Source of the DNA: Chryseobacterium sp. C-71
Lineage (GTDB): Bacteria; Bacteroidota; Bacteroidia; Flavobacteriales; Weeksellaceae
Length of the DNA stretch: 64,000 bases
Direction of reading: 5' to 3'
NCBI RefSeq assembly: GCF_020911865.1
Contig: NZ_CP087131.1
Location: forward strand, 3,658,001-3,722,000
Under the pieces are notes generated by a model. The model saw nothing but the letters and a program-made list of their open reading frames with translations, did no database searches and was not told the origin of the DNA. Both the position numbers and the translations under genes were made by a program. Below are positions 33,511-43,033 of the stretch, piece by piece (the first letter of the stretch is position 1; each line of letters starts with the position of its first letter).

Positions 33511-35787
33511 ATGTCATACACCCTAAAATATTTATTGGAAACCTACAAAGTTATGATTCCTCAAATCCAGCGGGATTACGCTCAAGGGCGTGAAAGCGAG
33601 GTTGAACTTCGTAAAGGTTTTGTAAATAAAATAAAACAAACGCTTTTAGAAGATGAAAATAAATTGAATCTAGATTTTATTTATGGATATACTGAAAAAG
33701 TTGGAGCTACCGAGGAAGTATTTGTTCCATTGGATGGCCAACAGAGACTAACTACACTATGGCTTACACATTGGTTGTTTGCTCCAAGAATTGATGATGA
33801 ATTGGATCAAGAGGTTAAGAAGTATTTATCAAAGTTTACTTATGAAACCAGAGTATCTTCGAAACGTTTTTGTTATGCTCTTATAAACAAGTCTCTAAAG
33901 ATTGGTGACAATTGTACTTTAAGCCAAAGTATAACTGATGCGCCATGGTTTATGGCTTCTTGGAGTGACGATCCGACAGTTAAAGCAATGCTCAATATGT
34001 TAGATACTTTGCAGGAGGAATTCAGTACCACAACCTTTGCATGGGAGAATCTTACTGAGAACGATAAAATAACATTTGATTTCATTGATATAAAGTCTAA
34101 CGAATTCAAACTAACGGATGAACTATATATTAAGATGAATTCACGGGGAAAGCCCTTGACTCCTTTCGAAAATTTCAAAGCTCAGTTTGCTGGACTATTG
34201 GCGTCCAAACAGACTGATTACGAAAACCTTACAAGAGAGTATGGAAACACATCGGTAAGCTATCAGCAATACTTTGCTTTTAAGATAGATTCTATCTGGA
34301 TGGATTTGTTTTGGAATTATAGAAGTAAGACAGTCAACAAAATCGACACCTCAATTTATAGATTTATCAATTTTGTGGCAGAGTTTCTTTTTTTTAGAGA
34401 AAATCCCGATGCGTTGAGTGCAGATGCAAAGAATGATTTTGAATTTTTAAATAATGTTTTCAGTAAAAAAGAAAATATTGATTTCCTCTTCGATTCTCTA
34501 GATTTTCTTTCCTCTTTAAATGATGTTGAATCATTTTTTGATGAGCTTTTTAAAGATTTATCAACATTTGATGAAGCCACCAATGATTATTTTTTAAGAT
34601 CAATCACAAATATTGGTTTTGATGTCAAGGACAAAACTATTTTCTATGCAGTATTGAAAATATGTCATAAAATGAAAATTCAGTCGGTTAACAATCAGTT
34701 GAAAGACTTTATACGTATAGTCCGAAATCTGTTGCTTACCGTAAGACAGACAAATCAATCCAAACGTATTGAGTACACTACGAATCTACGTTTACCGAAT
34801 GTTTCAGAATACTGCAAATTTATAGATGCTTTTGTAGAAGAACTTAGCTCCACAAATAATCAATCTGTCTATACTATTCTTTCTGAAAAAGAATTTAGTG
34901 GATTTACTAGAGAGAATATTGCAAACGAAAAAGTAAAAGCAACCTTCATTGTAAAAAATTCAGATCTAAAAGCACATATCCACACATTGGAAGAACATCT
35001 TGAGCTACAAGGTAATCTTTCCAATTTTAAATTAAACTCTCCTGATATTGTCGAAAAAATGGATGCCTTCTTAAAAATTTGGAATGGTAATATTCCAGAT
35101 TCATTAATAATTCGTTCCTTTCTATCAATTGGTGACTATTCTGTGATGACACACGATTACTCCTCATTAGGAGAGATCTGGTTTTTTGGAAGTAATGGTT
35201 TCTGGAATAGAATCTTGACAACAGGAGATAAAGAGGAAAGAATTCAAGTCTCAAGTGTATTAGATAAATTTCTAACTGAATTTTATAATTCAAAAGGAAA
35301 TGACACTACAGAAAAATTGCAAAGTTTGATTGATGCTTTTATAGAGGAAGAGAAAGACTGGCATTATTATTTTGTGAAGTACCAAGGAATTACGGATAAT
35401 CCATATCGAGATCTAAATGTTTTTACATGGAAGGATGATGGTTTTGATATAAATAATCTAGGTAATTCGGGTAAACAACCATTACATTCTTATCATTTGA
35501 ATCCTTATTTGACAGCATTAAAGTTGATGTTTAGAGGGAATGAAAAAGTAACTCTTTATTGGGGAAGGTTTACTGGTTTGAGTTATATACGAGTTGATAA
35601 AAAGATTAGAATAAAATGTAGCAGTTCAGGCTGGACAATCAATCCGATAGATGACTTCATTATAGATATTGAAATTATTGAGAAATATGATCTCAGCGAA
35701 AAAAATAACACATATTTTCTAATAGAAAATGATGAAAAAGATAGAATAGAAATTGCAGTTGATTTTGTAAAAGATATATTGGCATAA
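33511..35787 (+). CDS. DUF262 protein, second of a pair
   Basis: This 758-residue protein carries the DUF262 signatures MIPQIQRDYAQGR (QR at 20-21) and PLDGQQRLTTLWL (about 72-85). A later LYIKMNSRGKPLTPFENFKA is the usual third block of the family. I see no HNH motif in its C-terminal half, unlike its neighbour, so it may rely on the first protein for cutting or carry a divergent effector. It starts 3 bases after the first gene. Paired DUF262 genes, one with and one without HNH, recur in defence islands. Confidence 0.85.
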   Translation: MSYTLKYLLETYKVMIPQIQRDYAQGRESEVELRKGFVNKIKQTLLEDENKLNLDFIYGYTEKVGATEEVFVPLDGQQRLTTLWLTHWLFAPRIDDELDQEVKKYLSKFTYETRVSSKRFCYALINKSLKIGDNCTLSQSITDAPWFMASWSDDPTVKAMLNMLDTLQEEFSTTTFAWENLTENDKITFDFIDIKSNEFKLTDELYIKMNSRGKPLTPFENFKAQFAGLLASKQTDYENLTREYGNTSVSYQQYFAFKIDSIWMDLFWNYRSKTVNKIDTSIYRFINFVAEFLFFRENPDALSADAKNDFEFLNNVFSKKENIDFLFDSLDFLSSLNDVESFFDELFKDLSTFDEATNDYFLRSITNIGFDVKDKTIFYAVLKICHKMKIQSVNNQLKDFIRIVRNLLLTVRQTNQSKRIEYTTNLRLPNVSEYCKFIDAFVEELSSTNNQSVYTILSEKEFSGFTRENIANEKVKATFIVKNSDLKAHIHTLEEHLELQGNLSNFKLNSPDIVEKMDAFLKIWNGNIPDSLIIRSFLSIGDYSVMTHDYSSLGEIWFFGSNGFWNRILTTGDKEERIQVSSVLDKFLTEFYNSKGNDTTEKLQSLIDAFIEEEKDWHYYFVKYQGITDNPYRDLNVFTWKDDGFDINNLGNSGKQPLHSYHLNPYLTALKLMFRGNEKVTLYWGRFTGLSYIRVDKKIRIKCSSSGWTINPIDDFIIDIEIIEKYDLSEKNNTYFLIENDEKDRIEIAVDFVKDILA

Positions 35788-37080
35788 TTTAATTTCAGTA
35801 TTTAATCACCCATTTTTAGTTCAAATCAGCTAGGTGTTTTCAGATTTAATTAAGCACCTTTTGTTGTTTTAATCTGATGAATATATTCAGTAATTTTATT
35901 TTTGTCTTAATAAAGTGCAAGATGTCAAAATTACATCATTATGTCAAGGGGAGTGGGGCAAATAAATCGAATTGATTATCTGTTAATTGCATCTTGTGTG
36001 TTAAAAAAATGAATTGAATATTTGGATATAATTAAAAATGAGCTATATTTTCACCAGTAAAAACGACGATCTCTAGATTGTTTAAAAAAGCGACCTATTC
36101 GGTGACCTTCTAAACAAGAGAACAATATAAAGCTTATGGATAGGCTTTTTTGAAAAAATAGCAAGTCCCGTACGCATTGCATCTACAATATCAAAGCAGC
36201 AAAAAACACTTTAAAAAAATAAGTTTTTAAAGTGTTTTTGTTTTATGCCTAGTAATAGTAAAATGATATGTCTGAAAAAATGCCTTTGAAAAGCCAGTTC
36301 AAAAAAGTATATATACTGCTAGAGTATTTTAATTGAGATTATCTCGAATCTAGTTCTTTGTTCTTATTTGTAAAAAATACTTAATCAAAAAATAAAGTTA
36401 TGTAACACAATAAGGTTATTTATCGGTAAATAATCACACAAATAATACTATTATGTTATTTATTCTTAAAAAACTGATTAGTATATTACTTTAAAGAAGA
36501 CTGCAAATGCATCTGAATTTAGGCAGGTTTTGTAGAGAGATTGCTTCATCCTGTACAAACTCTAGGTACATTTTAAACTGCTTATTCTCATTTTAAAAAA
36601 TGATTTAAGTTGTCGGTGTATTAGAAGAAGTGTTGATGTTTTAAAACCGAAGGAACAAAATTTTAATTCTATTGATGATATACTAAAATCATAGGAAAAA
36701 CCGATTTAAAACCAAGGAATAATAAAATGAAGATAGAAAGCACAGAAATAAATATATAAGTGAATTTGTTCTTTAATTTAACTTCTTTCATTTTTGATAA
36801 TTCATAATAGATTAAGAAATTTTAGTACAAAATTTCGGCTATTCTTCTTAGAATTCTAATCTCAACTTCGTCCTAAAAGTGGATAGAATTTGAGGTGTAC
36901 AGGCGAAATCTATCAATTATCACCAATGCAGTCGGGAATTGTTAATTGTTTAATTTACAGTATTTTATAGGGTTAGAGGTGTACTAAAGTAGTACAAATG
37001 TATTTTTAAATTTATGTGTAAAAAATATAAGACATTGATTTGTAAGTATTTAATGCGACGAGATTCGTGCGGAAAAGTAG
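35788..37080. other. Long gene-poor stretch at the edge of the accessory region
   Basis: No intact gene is visible in about 1.3 kb. A short plus-strand frame at about 36,115-36,215 ends LWIGFFEKIASPVRIAST and may be the tail of a lost gene. A minus-facing and plus-facing hairpin lies at 36,202-36,239, and an inverted repeat half lies at 36,976. Decayed mobile DNA is the likeliest content. Confidence 0.4.
36202..36240. terminator. Strong AT-rich hairpin, probable bidirectional terminator
   Basis: AAAAACACTTTAAAAA pairs with TTTTTAAAGTGTTTTT around a short loop, and T-rich DNA follows on both strands. It could end transcription of the lost frame before it. Confidence 0.55.
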
Positions 37081-37130
37081 AAAAAAAAGATGTTGCAGCA
37101 TCTTAATCTTGTACCACTTTTGTACACCTC
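36976..37130. repeat. Inverted repeat pair of about 22 bases
   Basis: GAGGTGTACTAAAGTAGTAC (36976 on) and, inverted, TTGTACCACTTTTGTACACC (37109 on) match at about 20 of 22 positions, 110 bases apart. A third partial GAGGTGTAC is near 36,891. They could be recombinase-binding arms or ends of a decayed element. Confidence 0.4.
37087..37104 (-). terminator. Terminator of the DUF1826 gene
   Basis: On the minus strand AAGATG, a short loop and CATCTT are followed by eight T residues, about 95 bases after the stop of the gene at 37199. Confidence 0.6.
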
Positions 37131-37198
37131 GATCTATGTAAACCACCATTAATAAACACTTCTATAGATACTGTATCGGAAAGTAGAATACAAAAAAC

Positions 37199-37897
37199 CT
37201 AACAGATCAAAAGCAACCGATATTCACCATCATTTTCTACAGGTGCCCGATGAATACATGGTAAAACTTGCTGCTCAGGATGATCAACTGACAATCTCCA
37301 CAGATGACCCAATCCTAAATTTGTTGGCTGAGCATCAGGTGTGGGTTGATAATGCAAATCAAAATAGTTATCTTTCAAAAAGGCTTCAAAATCCGCATCC
37401 GAGCCATTGTGTAATTCTTTAAGCTTTTCCCGAATTTCAGGAATCAGGATTTTTTGTTTAGCCTGATCATTGGGTAAAATATCACTTGAAGCTCCATAAT
37501 AAGTACATAAAAATGTGCTGGTACCAATAGGAGAACGATCTACATGAAAAGAATAGACGTCTGTAGAAATGAAATCAAACTCATCATCACGCTCATAGTT
37601 TTTCAATAAATTGAGTGAAGGCAATGCTCCAAAATCAGTTAGTGACTGTAAATCATTTAAAATGATTTCTCTTGCTATAGAACCATTCTCTGTCAATTGT
37701 AATGCTAAAAGATCTTCACGGTAAACTTCTGTAATATTGTCTTTTAGTTGAAGCTTAGAAACGATTTCTTTAAAATCACCTACTAAATTTCTTTCCAAAC
37801 AAATCGCATTCACATTTCCCTGAAAATTGGTATTTACAAGCTCAGAAAAAGTAGAAACTACTTCGATTTGATTATTGTCACAAAATGTATTGTTCAT
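37199..37897 (-). CDS. DUF1826 domain protein
   Basis: This 232-residue protein is soluble, with no signal peptide. Its features FHVDRSPIGTSTFLCTYYG (about residue 118 on) and LGHLWRLSVDHPEQQVLPC near the end, then LLLIC, fit DUF1826. Members are often found near zinc-responsive genes, and the H/D-rich motifs could bind metal, but no function is established. It lies 34 bases downstream of a small membrane protein gene on the same strand and is followed by a terminator. It is the first gene of clearly chromosomal character after the accessory block. Confidence 0.65.
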   Translation of the reverse strand: MNNTFCDNNQIEVVSTFSELVNTNFQGNVNAICLERNLVGDFKEIVSKLQLKDNITEVYREDLLALQLTENGSIAREIILNDLQSLTDFGALPSLNLLKNYERDDEFDFISTDVYSFHVDRSPIGTSTFLCTYYGASSDILPNDQAKQKILIPEIREKLKELHNGSDADFEAFLKDNYFDLHYQPTPDAQPTNLGLGHLWRLSVDHPEQQVLPCIHRAPVENDGEYRLLLIC

Positions 37898-37931
37898 ATA
37901 GAAATGTAGAACTGTAAAAAAATTTAGAATC

Positions 37932-38354
37932 TTAAAATTTGATAGATATCATATTTCTGAATTTAAAATAATAATATCCCCAAACCAGCCAGTTAACCCA
38001 AGGAATAATAATTAAAAGCTCTTCACCTGAAAATTCGGAAAGACTTACGATGATAAGAATCAGGTACAAAAAATGAATGCCGAAGAATGCAAGAAATGAT
38101 AAATATTTATTTTCTCTGACTGATTTAAACAGATTTAAAAAAGCAAGTAAATTTGCAAAAATCACGAGAATTTGAATTCCTATCGCAATGCCATATTGCA
38201 ATCCTCCAAAACAATTCATTTTAGGTGTGCCGTCTTCATAATGATTTGGAGTTTTCATATCAATGAAGATCAAAAATCCGATCATGAAAATAGTTCCGGC
38301 TAAAAAACTAGCAAGAATACCTGAACCTATAATTTTAGCAATTGGGTTTTTCAT
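37932..38354 (-). CDS. Small four-helix membrane protein
   Basis: This 140-residue protein has four hydrophobic helices at about residues 8-31, 52-74, 84-104 and 112-130. A loop PNHYEDGTPKMNCFGG lies between the first two. I do not recognise the family. It precedes the DUF1826 gene by 34 bases on the same strand and may be co-transcribed with it. It diverges from the PAP2 phosphatase gene across about 160 bases that should hold both promoters. Confidence 0.65.
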   Translation of the reverse strand: MKNPIAKIIGSGILASFLAGTIFMIGFLIFIDMKTPNHYEDGTPKMNCFGGLQYGIAIGIQILVIFANLLAFLNLFKSVRENKYLSFLAFFGIHFLYLILIIVSLSEFSGEELLIIIPWVNWLVWGYYYFKFRNMISIKF

Positions 38355-38516
38355 TTTAAGATTTTAAATATACTTTAATTTTCTCTTTTTAATAATCTAA
38401 AAAACACTAAATCTTATCATTAAATTGATATTGAGTCTCAAGATATATTAGTTTCTAAAGATTTGCATCAAATTTGCAATTCAAAATTCTCATTTCAATT
38501 CAAATTCAGCAAAAGT

Positions 38517-39209
38517 ATGGAAAGTAAAAATGATAGCACTCAAAGCAGTTTCTTGAGATTTTTCAATGATAAAAAGAAGAAGCTCTTTTTGTGTTTTACT
38601 CTATTTTTTATCATTGTATTTCTCCTTTTAAGCTTTTATGTTGTAGATTCTTCTCCAAAATCTTGGGATCTTTTGGTTTCTCAGGAACTTCAGGAAGATC
38701 AGAGTGAGATTTTAGATATTTTGATGAAAGGCTTTAGCTGGCTCGGAACGGTTTACGTAGCAGCAGCAATAGTGCCAGCGTTTGCGTTGATATTCTTACT
38801 GTTTAGTTATAAAAAAGAAGCACTTTTTACATTTTCTTGTTTAATGTCTGGTGGCGTAAGTTATGTTTTAAAAATATTGATAGATCGTCCGAGACCAACT
38901 ACAGATTTTGTGAGAATTGTAGAAGAAACGCATCATCAGAGCTTCCCCAGCGGCCATGTTTTGTTTTATACAGCCTTTTTTGGAACTCTTATTGTCATTG
39001 CTTTGTTCTCTAATATTTTGAAATTATCCTTAAAAATCATTATCAGCTTGGTTTGTCTGGCAATGATTGTTTTAGGAGCGGTTTCTAGGATATATTTGGG
39101 AGCACATTGGTTTACAGATGTGATTGGTGGATTTATTGTGGGAGTTCTGTTCGTGATGGTTACCGGAAGTATTTATCTTAGAAGTAAGAAGAGGAGTGTT
39201 TTTGCATAA
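38517..39209 (+). CDS. PAP2-family membrane phosphatase
   Basis: I chose ATG 38517 (230 residues); the longer frame would add 18 non-membrane residues. The protein has several membrane helices and the three PAP2 motifs: KILIDRPRP (KxxxxxxRP), SFPSGH and SRIYLGAHWFTDVIGG with the catalytic His. The family removes phosphate from lipid phosphates such as undecaprenyl pyrophosphate or phosphatidylglycerol phosphate at the outer face of the membrane. The exact substrate cannot be told. It converges on the KAS III gene with a terminator hairpin between them. Confidence 0.88.
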   Translation: MESKNDSTQSSFLRFFNDKKKKLFLCFTLFFIIVFLLLSFYVVDSSPKSWDLLVSQELQEDQSEILDILMKGFSWLGTVYVAAAIVPAFALIFLLFSYKKEALFTFSCLMSGGVSYVLKILIDRPRPTTDFVRIVEETHHQSFPSGHVLFYTAFFGTLIVIALFSNILKLSLKIIISLVCLAMIVLGAVSRIYLGAHWFTDVIGGFIVGVLFVMVTGSIYLRSKKRSVFA

Positions 39210-39215
39210 AAAAAA

Positions 39216-39242
39216 TTCATTACCAAAAGTTTTGATAATGAA
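39216..39242. terminator. Bidirectional terminator between convergent genes
   Basis: TTCATTACCAAAA pairs with TTTTGATAATGAA (one mismatch). A run of A residues on the left serves the minus-strand transcript. Confidence 0.6.
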
Positions 39243-39270
39243 TGATTTATTTTAATTAAAAGGAGTTGAA

Positions 39271-40329
39271 TTAAACTCTGTAAGTAAATGCATTAATGTT
39301 CATCCCTGCACCAACAGATGCAAAAAGAATGATGTCGCCTTCACTGAAAGAATGCTCATCCATCTCACCTTTCATAATCAGATCATACAATGTAGGAATT
39401 GTTGCCACACTGCTGTTCCCAAATTTGTGAATAGACATCGGCATAATATCTGAAGGCACTGCCAAATCATACAGACTGTAGAACCTTTCGATAATTGCTT
39501 CGTCCATTTTTTCGTTTGCCTGATGAATAAGGATCTTTTTTAAATCTTTTATGTCAATTCCTGCCTTTTCAAGACAAGATTTCATGGCCAAAGGAACCTT
39601 CGTTAAAGCAAATTCATAGATCTTTCTGCCTTTCATTTTTATATATCGGATGTCAGACTCGTCATCTTGCTTATATGAAGTTCCGAAAAACAAAAAATTG
39701 GCTTCGTCATAAGAATAAGTAGCACTTTCGTGAGATAATATTCCGTTATTTTCATCTGTAGCTTCTACAATAACGGCACCTGCACCGTCAGCGTAAATCA
39801 TAGAATCACGATCGTAAGGATCGGTTACTCTAGATAAAGTTTCTGCACCAATTACCAGACAACGTTTTGCAATACCTGCTTTTACAAACGAGCTTGCGTG
39901 AATCATCGCTTCGTTCCAACCCGGACAGCCAAACAATAAGTCATAAGCAACACAGCTTGGGTTTTTTATGCGTAATTTATTTTTCACACGGGTTGCAATA
40001 CTCGGAACCGTATCAGATTGAATTTTTCCTTTCTCAATGTCTCCGTAATTGTGTGCTACAATGATATAATCAATCGTTTCTCTGTCAATACCAGCATCTT
40101 CTATTGCTTTTTCGGCTGCGAAATAAGCCAGATCTGATGTTACATGTTGAGAGTCGGCATACCTGCGCTCTTCAATCCCGGTAATATCTTTAAATTTTCC
40201 AATAATAGACTCAGGAAATTTGATGGCTAAACCATCTTCATTCAAAAACACGTGATCAGTAAAATCGGCATTTCTCATCACGTTTTCAGGAGTATAGCTG
40301 CCGGAACCTTTAATTCTTATATTCATCAT
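39271..40329 (-). CDS. 3-oxoacyl-ACP synthase III family protein (FabH-like)
   Basis: This 352-residue thiolase-fold enzyme condenses an acyl-CoA starter with malonyl-ACP or performs a related condensation. The catalytic Cys135 is in YDLLFGCPGWNEA, the His in LIHQANEKMD and the Asn in KFGNSSVATIPT. The C-terminal GAGMNINAFTYRV is typical of the family. The start may be either of the first two Met codons. Some Flavobacteria have this paralogue next to the main fabH; a role in fatty acid or aryl-polyene-type synthesis is possible. It diverges from the photolyase gene across 332 bases. Confidence 0.88.
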   Translation of the reverse strand: MMNIRIKGSGSYTPENVMRNADFTDHVFLNEDGLAIKFPESIIGKFKDITGIEERRYADSQHVTSDLAYFAAEKAIEDAGIDRETIDYIIVAHNYGDIEKGKIQSDTVPSIATRVKNKLRIKNPSCVAYDLLFGCPGWNEAMIHASSFVKAGIAKRCLVIGAETLSRVTDPYDRDSMIYADGAGAVIVEATDENNGILSHESATYSYDEANFLFFGTSYKQDDESDIRYIKMKGRKIYEFALTKVPLAMKSCLEKAGIDIKDLKKILIHQANEKMDEAIIERFYSLYDLAVPSDIMPMSIHKFGNSSVATIPTLYDLIMKGEMDEHSFSEGDIILFASVGAGMNINAFTYRV

Positions 40330-40661
40330 AAATATCTTTGTAGTAATATACCGCTGTACATATTTATTTTACGGATTATTAATCAAAATTAGGATAAATC
40401 CATGTCTTATTCCTAATTTAAGAGGATTATTATAAAAATATTTTAAATTCTTCACATAGTAAAATTTAAATGTGTTGATTTTCAGCCATTTAATTTTACT
40501 AAAATATACTGTCCTCAATGCAAGTCGCTTGGATTATAGATTGTATATCTTAAGTTAAATTCATGGTTTAAGATTTGTATTTTTGCATTCAGAATTGAAA
40601 GTTCAGCAAACTGAATCCAGCGAATTCTTAATAATTGTAAATTAAATTATTGTAATGTAAA
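40330..40661. promoter_or_regulatory. Divergent promoter region of KAS III and photolyase genes
   Basis: No gene lies here. TATTTTTG at 40578-40585 is a good -7 element for the photolyase gene, leaving a leader of about 70 bases. Nothing else stands out. Confidence 0.45.
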
Positions 40662-41945
40662 ATGAGTAAAATTAATGTTTTTTGGTTCCGAAGAGATTTA
40701 AGACTTGAAGATAATGTCGCATTATTTTATTCCTTAAAATCTGATTTGAAAGTTTTGCCGATATTTATCTTTGATAGAGAAATTCTCGATCAATTAAGCG
40801 ATAAATCAGACAGAAGGGTAGATTATATTCATCAGGCATTGACGGGAATTAATGATGAATTAAAAGATTATAAAACCACTCTAAAAACTTTTTACGGGAA
40901 TCCTTTAGAAGTTTTCAAACAACTTGCTGAAGATTTTGAGATTGATACAGTTTTCTGCAACAGAGATTATGAACCTCAGGCTATCAAAAGAGATGATGAA
41001 GTAGCCGATTTTTTAAATAAAAATAATATTCAGTTTTCTGATTTTAAAGATCAGGTTATTTTTGAAAAAGATGATGTTCTTAAAAGTGACAATACACCTT
41101 ACACGGTTTTCACCCCTTATTCAAAAAAATGGAAAGAAAGTTTCAACGCTACTAAAATTGAGAAATTTGATGGAGATTTTAAAAACTTTCTTCCAATAAG
41201 TCATGAAAATATCATCAGTTTAAAAGAAATAGGATTTGAAAAAACTGATTTTGAATTTAAAAAGCCTGCTTTAGAGAAAAAAATCATTGATTCTTATGAC
41301 AAAAACAGAGATTTTCCTGCTTTAGATCATACGACTCGCTTGGGAATTGCGCTTCGCTTCGGTACAATTTCCGTGAGAAAATGTGTAGAGTTTGCGGTGA
41401 AACACAACGAAATATGGCTTAATGAATTGATCTGGAGAGAATTTTTTATGCAGATATTGTTTCACTTTCCGTATGTGGTAAAAGGTTGCTTCAAGAAAAA
41501 ATATGAAAATATTGAATGGCGAAATGATGAAAAAGAATTTAAATTGTGGTGCGAAGGAAAAACCGGTTATCCAATTGTCGATGCAGGAATGAGACAGCTC
41601 AACGAAACAGGGTTTATGCACAACAGAGTAAGAATGATTACTGCAAGTTTTCTTACCAAGCATTTGCTGGTCGACTGGCGTTGGGGTGAGGCCTATTTTG
41701 CAGAAAAACTTTTAGATTATGAGTTGTCTTCCAATAACGGGAATTGGCAGTGGGCAGCAGGTTGCGGTTGTGATGCAGCTCCATATTTTAGAGTATTCAG
41801 TCCTGATGCACAAACGCAAAAGTTTGATAAAAATTCAAAATATATAAATCAATGGCTTCCGAGAAATTATGACATTCTGCCAATGGTAGAGCATAAATCT
41901 GCAAGAGAAAGAGCTTTAGCAACCTATAAAAAAGGATTAGAATAA
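40662..41945 (+). CDS. phrB: Deoxyribodipyrimidine photolyase / cryptochrome family
   Basis: This 427-residue flavoprotein repairs UV-induced pyrimidine dimers in light. The N-terminal photolyase domain begins VFWFRRDLRLEDNVALF. The FAD-binding region has LNELIWREFFMQILFHFP, GKTGYPIVDAGMRQLNETG, MHNRVRMITASFLTKHLL and the NGNWQWAAGCGCDAAPYF block. The length fits class I CPD photolyases. Antenna type cannot be read from motifs. It stands alone, with the convergent EF-Tu-like gene ending 19 bases away. Confidence 0.93.
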   Translation: MSKINVFWFRRDLRLEDNVALFYSLKSDLKVLPIFIFDREILDQLSDKSDRRVDYIHQALTGINDELKDYKTTLKTFYGNPLEVFKQLAEDFEIDTVFCNRDYEPQAIKRDDEVADFLNKNNIQFSDFKDQVIFEKDDVLKSDNTPYTVFTPYSKKWKESFNATKIEKFDGDFKNFLPISHENIISLKEIGFEKTDFEFKKPALEKKIIDSYDKNRDFPALDHTTRLGIALRFGTISVRKCVEFAVKHNEIWLNELIWREFFMQILFHFPYVVKGCFKKKYENIEWRNDEKEFKLWCEGKTGYPIVDAGMRQLNETGFMHNRVRMITASFLTKHLLVDWRWGEAYFAEKLLDYELSSNNGNWQWAAGCGCDAAPYFRVFSPDAQTQKFDKNSKYINQWLPRNYDILPMVEHKSARERALATYKKGLE

Positions 41946-41964
41946 AATATAACTTCTGAAATTA

Positions 41965-42267
41965 TTAGATAACTTTGGTTACAACGCCATGCCCAATTAC
42001 ATTTTCTCCTTCAAAAAAATCAAAATCTAATCCCTCATAAATCTTCCCCGTAACATAATCGCTTTTTAATAGAGCGATTTCTGCAGTGACTGTATCTCCC
42101 GGAAACACTAGATCATCTCCGGCAAATGTTTGCACTCCAATATATAATTCTAAATCAAAAGGAAATTTGATGGACGATCTGTAACCTGAGGAAACCGGCG
42201 TTGTTTTTACGCCGTCTTTTGCGGGTAAATACGTGAGCAATGCGTTGAAATTTGGTTTGATTTTCAT
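41965..42267 (-). CDS. Stand-alone EF-Tu domain III-like protein
   Basis: I chose the internal ATG at 42267 (100 residues, starting MKIKPNFNALLTYLPAKDGV) because it begins the recognisable fold; 18 leader codons upstream lack similarity. GDDLVFPGDTVTAEIALL and FFEGENVIGHGVVTKVI match the C-terminal barrel of elongation factor Tu, without the GTPase domain. Such short proteins occur in Bacteroidota with no known role. It is too degenerate to be a broken tuf gene, and the frame is intact. Confidence 0.7.
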   Translation of the reverse strand: MKIKPNFNALLTYLPAKDGVKTTPVSSGYRSSIKFPFDLELYIGVQTFAGDDLVFPGDTVTAEIALLKSDYVTGKIYEGLDFDFFEGENVIGHGVVTKVI

Positions 42268-42402
42268 TCGAGATAAAACAGTTTGTAAATTGGAGACGAA
42301 TTTATAAAAAATTATATACAATCACCTCTCAGTAACAGATATTTCTTCCCCGAACTTACGTTAACTTCTTCCTCGATGGCTTGATTTATTCTTTTTGTAT
42401 GA

Positions 42403-42606
42403 TTAAATTATATTTTCGTTTTTTAGAATAACAGCGAGATGAAACAATGTTTTCGCCTTGTACTGTTTCCTGATAGTATTCAGTCTTTTTTCAATAGAGC
42501 TTGTACTCATTGCCGTTTCTGGTTTTGATTTCAATAGCTCAGCCATCTCAGCGATTTTCACACCCTTAGATAAATGCTTAAGTATAAGTAAATCTTGTTT
42601 TTCCAT
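42403..42606 (-). CDS. Small LuxR/GerE-type helix-turn-helix protein
   Basis: This 67-residue protein is essentially a helix-turn-helix: DLLILKHLSKGVKIAEMAEL, then SSIEKRLNTIRKQYKAKTLF, ending HLAVILKNENII. This is the GerE/LuxR DNA-binding domain as found on response regulators, without a receiver domain. It could bind DNA as a dimer or act as an antagonist. It is alone on its strand; the target is unknown. Confidence 0.65.
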   Translation of the reverse strand: MEKQDLLILKHLSKGVKIAEMAELLKSKPETAMSTSSIEKRLNTIRKQYKAKTLFHLAVILKNENII

Positions 42607-42888
42607 GTTACAAAATTATAAATTTAATTTACAATTTAGGTGAATGAAGTTTAAATTTTTAATTAAAAATTGATTTTTTTTGAAAATTTATTAGAAATTA
42701 TGCCTTTCGATGCTTATTTTTTTAAAATAAATTTTGATTACAATAAGTGAATTAAAAGATTGTTTTTTAGAATAATGATTTACTTTTGAAAGCTTTTTGT
42801 GCTAAGAAAGTTTTGGATATTTGGATATAAATAGATGTTTTATCCCGAAGATTTCAGATAAGTTTTTAATGAAAGGATTTGTATGGAA
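42607..42888. other. Gap without a recognisable gene
   Basis: AT-rich DNA between the helix-turn-helix gene start and the terminator of the tRNA operon. I see no ORF or repeat of note. Confidence 0.3.
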
Positions 42889-42929
42889 ACTAAAAAAGAG
42901 AAACCAAATATTGATTTCTCTTTTTTAGT
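42889..42929 (-). terminator. Terminator of the tRNA operon
   Basis: ACTAAAAAAGAGAAA (42889-42903) and TTTCTCTTTTTTAGT (42915-42929) are perfectly complementary. Read on the minus strand, the stem begins at the very end of tRNA-Arg. Confidence 0.65.
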
Positions 42930-43002
42930 GAGCGCGTCAGGATTCGAACCTGAGACCGTCTGCTTAGAAGGCAGATGCTCTATCCAGCTGAGCTACGCAC
43001 CC
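42929..43002 (-). tRNA. tRNA-Arg (anticodon TCT)
   Basis: On the minus strand the gene begins GGGTGCGTAGCTCAGCTGG. The anticodon stem-loop is CTGCCTTCTAAGCAG with anticodon TCT, the T-loop is GGTTCGAATCC, and acceptor strands GGGTGCG and CGCGCTC pair with wobbles. No encoded CCA is seen. It is the last of three tRNAs on this strand. Confidence 0.93.
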
Positions 43003-43033
43003 ATTTGTAATTTTGAGAAAATTACTAAAACAG

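Noticed and set aside
36115..36215. Transposase remnant in the 1.3-kb gap
   Set aside because: The short frame ending near LWIGFFEKIASPVR cannot be assigned to any transposase family by eye, so I list it only as a possible lost frame.
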